DNA of 38,186 nucleotides from Bacillota bacterium (GCA_023435985.1 JAEZKY010000011.1:1-38186), one strand, 5' to 3'. Positions 24,816-35,323 are shown, numbered from the stretch's first letter. Made by a program: numbers and translations. Notes: generated from the sequence alone by a model not told the origin.

Positions 24816-25316
24816 TTAGTTACTATGACTTTTTGAATCAAGGTTATTTATAATTTCATCTTTTATATATTTTAATATTAGCAGCACATATGTTAACGTA
24901 CCTGCTATAAACATAGCATCAAAGCTTATATCTGGATTAATGATTTCTAATGCTGTCTGTATTAGAAGCGGTAATGTTGCTGCATATAAAGTTACTGAAT
25001 ATAACGCTATATATTTAACTAGCATCTTCATAAATATGGTGAAAATAGAAGCAATAACTGCTACAATTAAACAATTTATCAGTAAATTAATAAGCATAAT
25101 TTCAAAATTACTAACAATTGAATATATGACTGAATTTAATTTAATTTCAATGTTTTTAGGTTCCATAAATATGCTTCTTATTCCTGCTAAAATTAAAGTA
25201 AGCAATATTACATACGAAATTGATCTAAGTATTCCCTCTTTAGCATATTTAGAAAATACCTTTATATCATATATCGATGTTATAGCCTTTATAAAAAAAT
25301 TAGTTTTATTATTCAT
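24816..25316 (-). CDS. Short DUF1189-like membrane protein
   Basis: A 166-residue protein with four to five hydrophobic segments (SISYVILLTLILAGI; MLINLLINCLIVAVIASIF; YIALYSVTLYAATLPLLI; FIAGTLTYVLLILKYI). The opening FIKAITSIYDIKVFSKYAKEG resembles DUF1189 proteins. Those I know are longer and have an extracellular part after the first helix, which here is reduced to about 25 residues. GGAGG lies four bases before ATG 25316. An overlapping 170-codon frame on the other strand is a shadow. Function unknown. Confidence 0.7.
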   Translation of the reverse strand: MNNKTNFFIKAITSIYDIKVFSKYAKEGILRSISYVILLTLILAGIRSIFMEPKNIEIKLNSVIYSIVSNFEIMLINLLINCLIVAVIASIFTIFMKMLVKYIALYSVTLYAATLPLLIQTALEIINPDISFDAMFIAGTLTYVLLILKYIKDEIINNLDSKSHSN

Positions 25317-25551
25317 GTTACCTCCAAATCAATATTCTTTAGTTTTATTAGTTATATTCAATATATTAACACATATTAAAATTAGTTCAAACGTCAAGGT
25401 TTATTATTTGCTTTTATTGTCAATATTATATGTAAAAGAGAATAATAGTTAATAAATACATATATTTAATATGTTTATTAAAAGTATTTATTAAATATCT
25501 TCATGCACGAGTTCTCTTAATAATTTAGTCACTTAACCAGGGGGCGTTTTT

Positions 25552-26730
25552 TTGAATATAAATAAAACCTATTATAATAAAACAAGAACTAAAAAAGTAT
25601 CAAAAGCAGTATTATGCATTTTTATATTACTTAGCATTTTAGTATGCTGTTTCTATGAACATTATAACTATTCTAAATTATTAGATAGCTTTAAAACAAA
25701 TTTTAATAATTATAAATTTTCTGAAGCAAATAATCTATTATTAACTAGACAAAATTTCAATCCGTTCAAATTATTTTTAGCTAATAAAGATGTTTCTAAG
25801 TATTTTAATAATAAAATTAATACCTTATCAAACGATATGGAGAATAAAAAAATATCACCCGAAGATGCTTTATTACAACTTAAGGAAATTGAACGCTATA
25901 ACATTATAAGTGATGATGAATTACATAACATTTCAATTTCAATAAATTTAATTAAAGATTCAAATAAAAATTATACCGATGCATTAAATTATTTTAATAA
26001 TGGACAATACGTCGAAGCAATATCTTGTTTAAAAAAGGTTTCTGCTTTAGATTTAGATTATCCAGAATCATTAATATACATAGATAAATCTAAAAGTGCA
26101 TTAAAAGACTCGTTGTTTAATTCTTGTGACACCTTAGTTGATAATGATCATTACACTGAAGCCTTATCTAAAATTTCCGATAATAACAATATCTTAGGCG
26201 ATGATGCTGATATAGAAGAAAAAATAACTGATATTAAGACTAAACAGCAAGAATACCTAGATAAAAATTCTGCAGTTGCTGAAGCTTCTTCTCGTGCATT
26301 AACAACTTCAATATCACCAAGCAATATTAATACATTAAATATTCAAAGTGATACCTCTTATCTTATTAATGTAAATCTAAAAAATCAAAAAACATATATT
26401 TATAAAGGAAAAGCTGATAATTGGAAATTAGTTAAAACTTATTCTTGTTCTACTGGCATAACTGGAGAGGATACACCTTCTGGATCTTTTTCAATTAAAG
26501 AAAAAGGTGATTGGTTCTTCTCTGAGAAATACAGCGAAGGTGGAAAATACTGGGCTCAAATTACAGGAGATATCTTATTTCATTCAGTTCCATTTGATAA
26601 AGATAAAACTACTGTTTTAGATTATACAATGAATAAACCATCATCTCATGGCTGCATTAGACTCTCACTTGATGATGCCAAATGGATTTATAATAATATT
26701 CCTAAAGGAAGTAAAGTAATAATAAAGTAA
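25552..26730 (+). CDS. Membrane-anchored L,D-transpeptidase (YkuD domain)
   Basis: A 392-residue cell-wall enzyme that would form 3-3 peptidoglycan cross-links or anchor proteins. Residues 20-38 (LCIFILLSILVCCFY) are an N-terminal membrane anchor. Residues 45-240 are charged and helical, with TPR-like spacing (DALNYFNNGQYVEAISCLKKV), probably a binding stalk. The YkuD domain starts near 268 (YLINVNLKNQKTYIY) with GEDTPSGSF, DILFHSVPF and the catalytic SSHGCIRLS (Cys368), all intact. The start is TTG 25552 behind AGGGGGC. It is monocistronic, convergent with addA. Confidence 0.93.
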   Translation: MNINKTYYNKTRTKKVSKAVLCIFILLSILVCCFYEHYNYSKLLDSFKTNFNNYKFSEANNLLLTRQNFNPFKLFLANKDVSKYFNNKINTLSNDMENKKISPEDALLQLKEIERYNIISDDELHNISISINLIKDSNKNYTDALNYFNNGQYVEAISCLKKVSALDLDYPESLIYIDKSKSALKDSLFNSCDTLVDNDHYTEALSKISDNNNILGDDADIEEKITDIKTKQQEYLDKNSAVAEASSRALTTSISPSNINTLNIQSDTSYLINVNLKNQKTYIYKGKADNWKLVKTYSCSTGITGEDTPSGSFSIKEKGDWFFSEKYSEGGKYWAQITGDILFHSVPFDKDKTTVLDYTMNKPSSHGCIRLSLDDAKWIYNNIPKGSKVIIK

Positions 26731-26758
26731 ATATCTTAATAATTTAATATGCAAATGT

Positions 26759-26795
26759 AAAAAAGCAAGGTTACAAATATAACACTTGCTTTTAA
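26759..26795. terminator. Bidirectional terminator between L,D-transpeptidase and addA
   Basis: AAAAGCAAG (26761-26769) and CTTGCTTTT (26785-26793) pair, with an imperfect inner stem. A runs on the left and T runs on the right serve both convergent genes. Confidence 0.7.
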
Positions 26796-26803
26796 CTTAA
26801 GTT

Positions 26804-29800
26804 TTATAGTACTTCATATTCCTTTTCTAAAGAAAAGGAATATAGATACTTATATTTAACTGCTTTTCCTGTCATTTTAAATATGGCATTACTATAATAC
26901 TCTAATTGTTTAATATATTTCTTCTTGAATTCTTCTTCTTGGCCTTCTTTTACATAATCAGTCTTATAATCCAAAAGAATAAGCTCTCCATTATATTCAA
27001 AAAAACAGTCAATTATTCCTTGCAATCTCACATTTTCATCTTTATATTTATCATCTAAAGTTTTATCTACCTCTAAACTGCTTATTTCAGTATAAAATGG
27101 TACTTCTCTATAGATTTTTTCTCCTCTTTTATTTATTTCAAGGATCTTGCTTCCTAAATTAGATTTGAAAAAATTCAATATTTTATAAGGATTTATTGCT
27201 TTTAACTCTTCCTTAAGTAAAAATTCTTCTTCAAATAATTTTTGTAGCTGTTCACTAATTTCTGCTACGGATGAAACTCTATTAAAATCTATTTTTTTCA
27301 TTGCAAAGTGAACTGCAGTACCCCTCTCAGATGGAGTTAACCCCTTTTTTTCCTGAAGAAATTTAGGAGTCGTTACAATCTTTTCCCTGTAAGTTTCTTC
27401 AGTATCATAATTTTCTTCTTCATTTCTTCTTTTTAAGTCTGAAACTGAAATATTACTTTTAAGAGTAGTTAATGCTTTTAACTCATATTCATATGATAAT
27501 CTTCTATTTATCTCTTCATTAACGGCTTGATTCTTCAAATTTATATATGCAATTGAGTCAAACTGTTCTTCTTCATTTTCATTATCAGAATCAGATTTAA
27601 TCATTAGATCATCTTTATTCCAAAAATTTATTTCCCATTTTGATATATCATCACTTAATCCCTCAAAAGAGCTGCCTATTTTTTCATTAAATACATTTCC
27701 AGCATTATGATGACATAATGCCATGCAAATCCAATCTAAATATGACCTTCCTTTTAATACTTCAGAAGGTAAAATGCGTATTTTCTCTAAAGACGCTGAA
27801 TTTATCCATCTTTCTACTGATTTTTCAATATTCGCAGTTGTGCCTGTCATGATTAATTTTTCCTTTGCTCTAGTACATGCCACATAAAGTATTCTCATTT
27901 CTTCTGATAATGTCTCAAGTTTCATTTTCTTTTTTATAGATTCTTTCGCTAATGTTCCTATACTAAATCTTTTTTCTAAATCTACAAATTCAGGTCCAAA
28001 TCCTAAATCATCATGATATACTACATCCTTATTTAAATCCATTAAATTAAAATTTTTACCAATTCCACATAAAAATACTACTGGAAATTCCAATCCTTTA
28101 CTTTTATGAATACTCATAATTCTAACTACATCTTCATTTTCTCCTAGTATTTTGGCACTTCCCATATCTCCAGAAGATTTTTTAAGCTTATTTATAAAAT
28201 TTATAAAATTAAATAATCCCTTAAAACTTGTTTTTTCAAATTGTCTTGCTCTTTGAAATAATATTCTTAAATTTGCTTGTCTTAATACACCATTAGGCAT
28301 AGCCCCAACATATCCATAATAAGCGGTGTCCATATACAAGTACCATATGAATTCATCAATTGGCATATAAATTGACTTTTTTCTCCACTTATCAATATTA
28401 TCAATTAAATATTTACACTTATTTATTAACTCTTTTGAATACTGTCCTTCTCCAGATTCAAAATCTTCCTTGCTTATACACTTTATATTCTCATAAAAGT
28501 AACTTTCTTTATTTACTAGCCTTACTTCACTTATCTCCTCTGCTGAAAAACTTATAATTGGAGATCTCATTATTGCTATCATTGGAATATCCTGTATCGG
28601 ATTATCAATTATTTTTAATAAAGAAATTATTGTTCTAATCTCAATAGATTCAAAATATCCTGATCCTGTATCTGCATATACTGGAATTCCTTCATTACCT
28701 AATTCATCTAGTAGTGTTTCAGACCAATTTTTTGTTGCTCTAAGAAGAATTACTATATCTTTATATTTTAATGGTATATATTCTCCAGTCTCCTTATCTA
28801 GAACATTAAATATTTTCTCTCCGCTTTGTGACATTAATTCTCTAATCTTTTTTGCCACAATCCTCCCCTCTAGCGCAACATTACTTATTTCCTCTTGATC
28901 ATCTTCAATATCTTCTGAAGCTTCTCCTTCGTGATTCTTATCTACTATATTAACCTCTATTGATCCACCAGCAATTACATTATCTTGGGTTACTTCCTTA
29001 TAACTTGCACCTAAATTTAGTGCTTCTTCATCTGTATATTCTAGCTCTCCAACAGTTTCAGACATTAGCTGCTTAAAAAGATAATTTACACCATCTATAA
29101 CTTCTTTTCTGCTTCTAAAATTTTTATATAGCTGAATCTTTCTGTTATTACCTTGATCTATCTGATAAGTATTATATTTTTCAATAAACAATTCCGGTTT
29201 TGCCTGCCTAAATCTATATATACTTTGTTTTACATCACCTACCATAAACACATTAGGATTATCATACTCTTTTCTAGATACTAAATTTATTATTGTTTCC
29301 TGCACGTTGTTTGAATCTTGATACTCATCCACAAGTACCTCATCAAAATATTCTTTGAATTCTACAGCTACTTTAGATGGTATTATATTTTTATCTTCAT
29401 CATAATCAATTAATACTTTTAAACATAAATGTTCCAAGTCATTAAAATCTAATATATTTCTTTCTCTTTTTCTTTTTCTAAATCTCTCATCAAACTCTAG
29501 AACAATTTCTGTTAACTTCTTAATATATGGATATGAGCCTTTAATATTAAGTAACATTTGCTCTGGAGTTACTGCAAATGTATTATTAATTAATTCAGAT
29601 ATTTTTTTCTTAATATCGTCTCTTATTTTTTTTACAAGGCTTTGAGAACTTTCATCTGAAACTTTATCTTTTTTAATAGTCTTCAATCTAGAAAAACTTA
29701 TGCACAATAATGAATTATAAATTTCTTCAAGCCCATTATTAGTAGATTCGTAAGCTTTTTCTATATCTATTAGTTCATTTGTAAAGTTATCTAAATATGC

Positions 29801-30538
29801 TTCTAAACCATCGATTTTATTAATTATTTCAATGGCTTTTTCCATCATTTTAATATGACCTTCAATTTCAATTCTAATACTTTCAATAAGAACTTTTACC
29901 CATTTTGTCTGATTCAGTTCTTCTAATGTATTAATATTGAAAATTTCTGCATTTTCATTAAGCCATTTCTCAGGCCATGGACCTGACATGGTAAAATTAT
30001 ATAAATCTAAAATCAAATCCTTAAGGTTATTATCATTTTTATAGCTACTAAATGCCTCAACTAGATTAATGAACTCAATGTCCTCTTCATCATACTTATC
30101 TTCAAAAAGTTCTTCCATAACCTCATTTTTAATTAATACCCCTTCCGTTTGATCTCCAATTCTAAAAGATGGGTCTAAATCTATTCTATGATAATTATTT
30201 TTTATTACATCTAAACAAAATGAATGCATTGTAGTGATATTAGCTCTATTTAATAATGTTAGCTGTTTTTGAAGATTCTTAGAATTAGGTTTTCTTTCTA
30301 ACTCTTTTGATATCGCATCAGCAATCCTCTCTCTCATTTCTGCTGCCGCTGCATTAGTAAATGTCACAACTAATAATTTATCTATATCAACTGGATTTTC
30401 ATCATTTGTAATTATTCTAATAATTCTCTCTACCAATACAGCAGTTTTTCCAGAACCTGCTGCTGCCGCAACTAAAAGATTACAATTTCTTGTTTCAATT
30501 GCACTTAACTGTTCCTTCGTCCATTTTGTTTCTCCCAT
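26804..30538 (-). CDS. addA: ATP-dependent helicase/nuclease subunit A
   Basis: Helicase and one nuclease of AddAB, which processes double-strand ends for RecA loading; functional counterpart of RecBCD. The 1244 residues are full length. UvrD-type helicase motifs are in order: Walker A LVAAAAGSGKTAVLVERI, VVTFTNAAAAEMRERI, TMHSFC, EVLVDEYQDSN (Walker B), VGDVKQSIYRFRQA, LYKNFRSR, RIMSIHKSKGLEFPVVFLCG and ILYVACTRAKEKL. The C-terminal RecB-like nuclease motif is GIIDCFFEYNGELILLDYKTD. AGGAGAG precedes the ATG. It lies 86 bases after addB on the same strand. Confidence 0.98.
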   Translation of the reverse strand: MGETKWTKEQLSAIETRNCNLLVAAAAGSGKTAVLVERIIRIITNDENPVDIDKLLVVTFTNAAAAEMRERIADAISKELERKPNSKNLQKQLTLLNRANITTMHSFCLDVIKNNYHRIDLDPSFRIGDQTEGVLIKNEVMEELFEDKYDEEDIEFINLVEAFSSYKNDNNLKDLILDLYNFTMSGPWPEKWLNENAEIFNINTLEELNQTKWVKVLIESIRIEIEGHIKMMEKAIEIINKIDGLEAYLDNFTNELIDIEKAYESTNNGLEEIYNSLLCISFSRLKTIKKDKVSDESSQSLVKKIRDDIKKKISELINNTFAVTPEQMLLNIKGSYPYIKKLTEIVLEFDERFRKRKRERNILDFNDLEHLCLKVLIDYDEDKNIIPSKVAVEFKEYFDEVLVDEYQDSNNVQETIINLVSRKEYDNPNVFMVGDVKQSIYRFRQAKPELFIEKYNTYQIDQGNNRKIQLYKNFRSRKEVIDGVNYLFKQLMSETVGELEYTDEEALNLGASYKEVTQDNVIAGGSIEVNIVDKNHEGEASEDIEDDQEEISNVALEGRIVAKKIRELMSQSGEKIFNVLDKETGEYIPLKYKDIVILLRATKNWSETLLDELGNEGIPVYADTGSGYFESIEIRTIISLLKIIDNPIQDIPMIAIMRSPIISFSAEEISEVRLVNKESYFYENIKCISKEDFESGEGQYSKELINKCKYLIDNIDKWRKKSIYMPIDEFIWYLYMDTAYYGYVGAMPNGVLRQANLRILFQRARQFEKTSFKGLFNFINFINKLKKSSGDMGSAKILGENEDVVRIMSIHKSKGLEFPVVFLCGIGKNFNLMDLNKDVVYHDDLGFGPEFVDLEKRFSIGTLAKESIKKKMKLETLSEEMRILYVACTRAKEKLIMTGTTANIEKSVERWINSASLEKIRILPSEVLKGRSYLDWICMALCHHNAGNVFNEKIGSSFEGLSDDISKWEINFWNKDDLMIKSDSDNENEEEQFDSIAYINLKNQAVNEEINRRLSYEYELKALTTLKSNISVSDLKRRNEEENYDTEETYREKIVTTPKFLQEKKGLTPSERGTAVHFAMKKIDFNRVSSVAEISEQLQKLFEEEFLLKEELKAINPYKILNFFKSNLGSKILEINKRGEKIYREVPFYTEISSLEVDKTLDDKYKDENVRLQGIIDCFFEYNGELILLDYKTDYVKEGQEEEFKKKYIKQLEYYSNAIFKMTGKAVKYKYLYSFSLEKEYEVL

Positions 30539-30624
30539 ATATTAATCTCTCCTATCACTATCTAAAACAATTCAAATTATAATTTAGTATTTATAGACTA
30601 TAAGCTATCTTTAATAAATCATTC

Positions 30625-33600
30625 TCACGAATCATTTTCTTCTCGTAAATCACTTATAGAATTTTTTATATTGTTCCAAATTTCATTTGAAGATTTTTTT
30701 GAAACTATTTTATACTTATTATCCTTTATTGTCGTATCAAACTGGCATATTGATGAAAAATCACAATATTCACAATATGTTCTATTGGAATTTTTAATTG
30801 GTTGTATTTTAATTTCTCCACTTAGCATCTCTTCACATAAATCTATCATTTTTTTATTAACGTACTCTCTAAGTAATATAAATTCTTCTTCTGTGACTAC
30901 GTCACTATTGGATTTAAAGTCCCCATCATTCTTAAATGCAGCTGGTATAATCAATGAATATCCATCAATATCCTTATCCATTGCTCTAACAACCCTAGCA
31001 TCCTTTAAAACTAATCCTCTCATCTTTAAAGTACTTAGAACCTCTTCTTGTACCTGCTCTGTTGTCATTTCTTTATTTCCCTTTATTATAGGATCATCTA
31101 TTTTAAAATATAATATAGCACCAGGCTTTACTTGTTTTTCTAATATATATTTAGAATTTTTAATAAGAGCATCTAAATAAACCAATAACTGCATTTGCAA
31201 TCCATTATAAAGCTCATTTAAATCAAATTTATTAGAACCAGTCTTATAATCTACAACTCTAATATAAGTTTCTCCCTCCAAATCTAATGTGTCTATTCTA
31301 TCTATTCTTCCTTGAAGATATACCTTTTCCTTTGAGCTTAATTCCAATGTTATGGCTTCCCCTGATCTATGATCTCCAAAATTAAATTCTGTTTTAAATA
31401 CTTCAAATTCACCTTTTCCTATTTGATTTGCAATAATTGAAACAGATTTAGAGATTACTCTTTTAAATCTTTGAGCTAGATACTTAAACTTTTTTGAACT
31501 ATTTAATATAGAGTTACCTTCAGAAATTAATTTTTTATCAATGAGATTAGACACTATATCTTTGCACTTTTCATTGTTTAATTCAGACCACAGAATGCCT
31601 TCCTCTCTAATTTTATTTGTAAACGAATCTAACATTTCATGTACAAATGAACCTAAATCAGGTGGTGTAAATTCATATACTTTTCTATTTTTGGCCTTAA
31701 GTCCATATTGAACAAAATATGAAAATGGACATTCAGCATACTTTTCCAATCTTGAAACGCTAAATACCAGCTTTCCCATGTCATTTTGATAAAGCTTTTT
31801 AAGCTTACTTCTAGTAACCTTATCGCCTACATTAGAATATTCAAGACCTTTAAAGATACTTTTAACCTTTTCCTTAAATTCTTCCTTCTCACTAAACCAA
31901 CTATATACGTCTGGCCAATATTCTTCTACATCTTCTTTATCAAAATCTTTTCTCATCGCAATTATAAGTTCATTAAATGTTGGAATTTGAGTATTAATTT
32001 TATTAAACTTGTCTTTTTCACTACCTAAATCATAAATGGCACTTTCTTCTACTAATCCAGGTAATATTTTTTTGATTCTAGGTATCACTATAGATGGTCT
32101 TAATGATTTGCCTTCAAAATCAGACATAGGATATGATAACAGCAAGTATTCACTACTTATTGTTAATGCTATATATAGTAAATATTGCTCTTCAAATACC
32201 TTGCTTCTGGTTGTTGATGATAAACTTATACCTACTTCGCTTAATATTCCCCTATCTCTATCTGATAATATTCCTTCCTCTTTTTTAGATGCCGGCAGTA
32301 CACCATCATTTATTCCTACTATATAAAGAACCTTCACGTCTCTACCTTTAATTCTTGCTATGTCTCCAATATTTACCTGATCTAACGCAACAGGTATAAC
32401 ACCAATTTCCTCATTTGAAAGTCCTGAGTTTAATATTTTAAAGAACTCAAAGCTGTCTAATTTTTCATCTCCAATTACATCCACTGCCTGATCTAAAATT
32501 TCTATAACTATACCTTCAACTTGGCTATATTCCTTGACCTTATCTTCTAATCCAATTTCCTCAAAGGTTTCTATCCATTCATTTATTCTCTCAAAAGCTT
32601 TTAAGTCAACTAAAAACTCATAAATCGCCGTACATATATCTCTAACATTATGCTTTCCATCTATTTTATTATGAAAAGTTATTAACGGAATTCTTATTTC
32701 CTCCATAATTTCAGATATTAATATTTTCTCATCTGTTAGTTCTTCATTATTATTAAACCATTTTTCATTAATTATCTCTTCTACAGTCCACTTATATCCT
32801 TTCACTCCATGCTCAAGCACAAAGTTTTCTAAAATATCTATATATGAATTATCTATACCAGTTAATCCACTTTTTAAGTATTTGAATACACTTTCATAAG
32901 ACCAATTTTTAAATAAAATTTCAAAAGCTGAACTTATAAGTACTATTAATGGGTTACTTAACAGCTGAATTTTTTTATCTAGAAAATATGGTATATCATA
33001 ATCTTTAAATATTACTGATATTATTTTTTGGTAATCATCTATATTTCTACAAACAACAGATATATCCTTATATCTATATCTTTTATCTCTTACAAGTTCA
33101 ATAATACTTCTTGCTACTCTCTCAATTTCATCGTAGACATTATTTGCCTTATATAGTGCTACATTATTGCATTTATCGCTATATTCAGTAAATGGATAAG
33201 TAAAAAAATACTTTTCAATGTGCCTAAGCTCCATATTACTTTTAAATCTATATGGTACAGTATTATTTAAATAAACAGGCTTATCATAAGCTATATTACT
33301 CTCTTTCATTATCTTCAATATCTTATTTTCTGTGTTTTTTATTATATTAAATACATCAGTTATATCTTCGTATTTATCATCTAATGATTTATTATTATCC
33401 ATGCAAAGAGTTATATTTACTCTCTTACATCTCTTAGCTAACAATTTTATAATTTCTAATTGTTGAGGTGTAAAACTATTAAATTCATCTATCCATACTT
33501 CTGAATCTGCATATGCGTCAGATTCTAATAATTTTTTTTCTAATAATGTTAACTCATCATCTCCATCAATGTAATTCTCATGCATCTTTAAATTAAATGC

Positions 33601-34092
33601 TTCATATATTATTGCTAATTCCTTGATTTTTCGTGCTAATTCATAATTATCTAATTTTTCATTTAATCCTTGTAGATCCTCAATATTAACATTATATTTT
33701 TTAAATTCAGAAATCACTTCAGATATAACTTCATTGAACCCTTGCTCTCCAGATATTTTTTTGAAATAATCTAAAGAATCTATATTTTCATTTAGCACTC
33801 GATGAATTAACATGTTTCGTCCGGATTCTTTTATTATTTCTTTAACACGTCCACCATATTCCTCAAAAATTTCATGTGCCATTTTCTTAAAACTTAATAC
33901 TTCGGTTCTTAAAAAAGCACGCTCCCCAATAGTTTTTAAAATTTTATTTTCTGTAGTAAATGTATATTGCTCTGGAACTAATAAAATTAATTTATTTTCT
34001 TCTATTCTCTCATCTATTTTAATTTTTATATCATTAATACAAAATTGGCTTTTCCCTGTCCCTGCTCTTCCATAAACAAATCTTATACTCAT
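30625..34092 (-). CDS. addB: ATP-dependent helicase/nuclease subunit B
   Basis: Partner of AddA; its helicase part recognises Chi rather than translocating, and its nuclease degrades the other strand. The 1155 residues begin with Walker A VYGRAGTGKSQF, followed by LLVPEQYTFTTE and VWIDEFNSFTPQQ. The C-terminal nuclease is GRIDRIDTL with IRVVDYKTG. The four cysteines of the Fe-S staple are present: AECPFSYF before the nuclease and TYCEYCDFSSICQF near the end. GGTGAGG precedes the ATG. It follows the GNAT gene by only 19 bases, so the three genes probably share a transcript. Confidence 0.97.
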   Translation of the reverse strand: MSIRFVYGRAGTGKSQFCINDIKIKIDERIEENKLILLVPEQYTFTTENKILKTIGERAFLRTEVLSFKKMAHEIFEEYGGRVKEIIKESGRNMLIHRVLNENIDSLDYFKKISGEQGFNEVISEVISEFKKYNVNIEDLQGLNEKLDNYELARKIKELAIIYEAFNLKMHENYIDGDDELTLLEKKLLESDAYADSEVWIDEFNSFTPQQLEIIKLLAKRCKRVNITLCMDNNKSLDDKYEDITDVFNIIKNTENKILKIMKESNIAYDKPVYLNNTVPYRFKSNMELRHIEKYFFTYPFTEYSDKCNNVALYKANNVYDEIERVARSIIELVRDKRYRYKDISVVCRNIDDYQKIISVIFKDYDIPYFLDKKIQLLSNPLIVLISSAFEILFKNWSYESVFKYLKSGLTGIDNSYIDILENFVLEHGVKGYKWTVEEIINEKWFNNNEELTDEKILISEIMEEIRIPLITFHNKIDGKHNVRDICTAIYEFLVDLKAFERINEWIETFEEIGLEDKVKEYSQVEGIVIEILDQAVDVIGDEKLDSFEFFKILNSGLSNEEIGVIPVALDQVNIGDIARIKGRDVKVLYIVGINDGVLPASKKEEGILSDRDRGILSEVGISLSSTTRSKVFEEQYLLYIALTISSEYLLLSYPMSDFEGKSLRPSIVIPRIKKILPGLVEESAIYDLGSEKDKFNKINTQIPTFNELIIAMRKDFDKEDVEEYWPDVYSWFSEKEEFKEKVKSIFKGLEYSNVGDKVTRSKLKKLYQNDMGKLVFSVSRLEKYAECPFSYFVQYGLKAKNRKVYEFTPPDLGSFVHEMLDSFTNKIREEGILWSELNNEKCKDIVSNLIDKKLISEGNSILNSSKKFKYLAQRFKRVISKSVSIIANQIGKGEFEVFKTEFNFGDHRSGEAITLELSSKEKVYLQGRIDRIDTLDLEGETYIRVVDYKTGSNKFDLNELYNGLQMQLLVYLDALIKNSKYILEKQVKPGAILYFKIDDPIIKGNKEMTTEQVQEEVLSTLKMRGLVLKDARVVRAMDKDIDGYSLIIPAAFKNDGDFKSNSDVVTEEEFILLREYVNKKMIDLCEEMLSGEIKIQPIKNSNRTYCEYCDFSSICQFDTTIKDNKYKIVSKKSSNEIWNNIKNSISDLREENDS

Positions 34093-34111
34093 ATGTGTTA
34101 TACCTCACCTT

Positions 34112-34603
34112 TTAAATATCCGTTAATTCTTTTTTACTTATTCCCATAATTATAGTATCAACATATCTGCCATTTATATAAACTTTATTTCTTTTTATTC
34201 CTTCTTCTACAAATCCGCATTTCTTATAGCAATTTATTGCTCTTAAATTATACTTAACAACTTCCAACTCAACTCTTATAGCCTCTAACTTACCAAACAA
34301 ATATTGTATAAGCGTCCTTATAGAATCCTGACCATATTTCTTTCCCCAATACATGCTTCCAATTGTTATTCCAATAGAATATATTCCTTTGCAATCATTG
34401 CTCTCCTTATATGTTATAAATCCAACCAAAACATTCTTTTCATTAATTATACTTAGCGCCTTCCTTAAACTTTTACTGCCACTTTGTATATCATTAGGTA
34501 TCGTATTATATAATTTAACGTTTTTATCATTAAATAACCTATATAATATCAAAATATCTCTCTTTTGTAATGTTCTCAAATATATATTATAACCTTTAAG
34601 CAT
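34112..34603 (-). CDS. GNAT-family N-acetyltransferase (RimJ/RimL-like)
   Basis: A 163-residue acetyltransferase with unknown substrate. It starts in the RimJ/RimL manner (GYNIYLRTLQKRDILILYRLFND). The acetyl-CoA region is IGITIGSMYWGKKYGQDSIRTLIQYLF, in which the usual Q/RxxGxG/A loop reads WGKKYGQDS. ELEVVKYNLRAINCYKKCGFVEEG is the typical C-terminal block. AAGGTG precedes the ATG. It lies directly upstream of addB, but nothing ties it to recombination. Confidence 0.88.
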   Translation of the reverse strand: MLKGYNIYLRTLQKRDILILYRLFNDKNVKLYNTIPNDIQSGSKSLRKALSIINEKNVLVGFITYKESNDCKGIYSIGITIGSMYWGKKYGQDSIRTLIQYLFGKLEAIRVELEVVKYNLRAINCYKKCGFVEEGIKRNKVYINGRYVDTIIMGISKKELTDI

Positions 34604-34732
34604 GATTCACCTTCTTTAGCAAATTGGAGTACTAATTTAATTATAATATTTTAGTTCAAAAATTTAAATTTATTGAATCAAAATTTAACTATGTTTATTA
34701 AATATTTGTATTATAATTCTTTAAACAACAAA

Positions 34733-34761
34733 AAAACATCTAACATAATGTTAGATGTTTT
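34733..34761 (-). terminator. Terminator after first tRNA-Ser(GCT)
   Basis: AAAACATCTAAC and GTTAGATGTTTT pair perfectly around ATAAT. On the minus strand the stem begins at the tRNA 3' end, and TTTTTTG follows. Confidence 0.8.
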
Positions 34762-34851
34762 GGCGGAGGATCCGGGATTTGAACCCGGGCGCCAGTTACC
34801 CGACCTACGCCCTTAGCAGGGGCGCCTCTTCAGCCACTTGAGTAATCCTCC
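34761..34851 (-). tRNA. tRNA-Ser(GCT), copy 1
   Basis: Minus strand: GGAGGAT/ATCCTCC acceptor, long class II variable arm (TAGGTCGGGTAACTGGCG), anticodon loop CTGCTAA with GCT, T loop TTCAAAT, G discriminator, encoded CCA. Gene sequence is identical to 35233-35323. Confidence 0.95.
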
Positions 34852-34886
34852 ATGTGCCCTCTATTATTTTTATTTTAAAAATAATG

Positions 34887-34977
34887 TGGCGGAAAGATAG
34901 GGATTCGAACCCTAGGTACGCTCACACGCACGCCGGTTTTCAAGACCGGTGCCTTAAACCAACTCGACCATCTTTCC
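34887..34977 (-). tRNA. tRNA-Ser(TGA), copy 1
   Basis: Minus strand: GGAAAGA/TCTTTCC acceptor, anticodon loop CTTGAAA with TGA, long variable arm, T loop TTCGAAT, G discriminator, encoded CCA. It differs from 35358-35448 by one base in the variable-arm loop. Confidence 0.95.
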
Positions 34978-35205
34978 GTAACTCACAAAACTTATTATAC
35001 CAAGCAAGGCTATACCTGTCAACATTTTTATTCGAATAATTTTAGCAAAATCCGCAATCTTAATTTTTTTAATCCATTCATAAATTACTAAAAATTCAAC
35101 TGATTTATATACAAGAAAATCTTCTTCACAAATTGTGTGTTTCTGCTACTTTCAAAAGTTATTTACGGATTTGATTTCATTATAATTTCAATATATTAAA
35201 ATAGA
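34978..35205. other. Spacer between the two tRNA-Ser pairs
   Basis: AT-rich. It must hold the promoter of the first pair, transcribed leftward, but I see no clear consensus hexamers. It is not repeated beyond the second pair, so only the tRNA genes and short flanks are shared between the two units. Confidence 0.4.
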
Positions 35206-35233
35206 AAAGCACCTAACAAACGTTAGATGCTTT
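35206..35233 (-). terminator. Terminator after second tRNA-Ser(GCT)
   Basis: On the minus strand AAAGCATCTAAC and GTTAGGTGCTTT pair over 12 positions with one U-G wobble around GTTT; TTCTATTTTAATA follows. It corresponds to 34733-34761 and keeps pairing despite base changes. Confidence 0.75.
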
Positions 35234-35323
35234 GGCGGAGGATCCGGGATTTGAACCCGGGCGCCAGTTACCCGACCTACGCCCTTAGCAGGGGCGCCTC
35301 TTCAGCCACTTGAGTAATCCTCC
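35233..35323 (-). tRNA. tRNA-Ser(GCT), copy 2
   Basis: Identical in sequence to the tRNA at 34761-34851, with encoded CCA. The flank just upstream of its 5' end (TAGAGGGCACA on the minus strand) is also shared with copy 1. Confidence 0.95.

Noticed and set aside
24940..25452. 170-codon plus-strand ORF
   Set aside because: It overlaps the DUF1189-like gene on the minus strand, which has a good GGAGG site and membrane-protein composition. The plus frame has no ribosome site or recognisable family.
30671..31180. 169-codon plus-strand ORF
   Set aside because: Antisense to the Fe-S and nuclease end of addB; the composition is that of a shadow frame.
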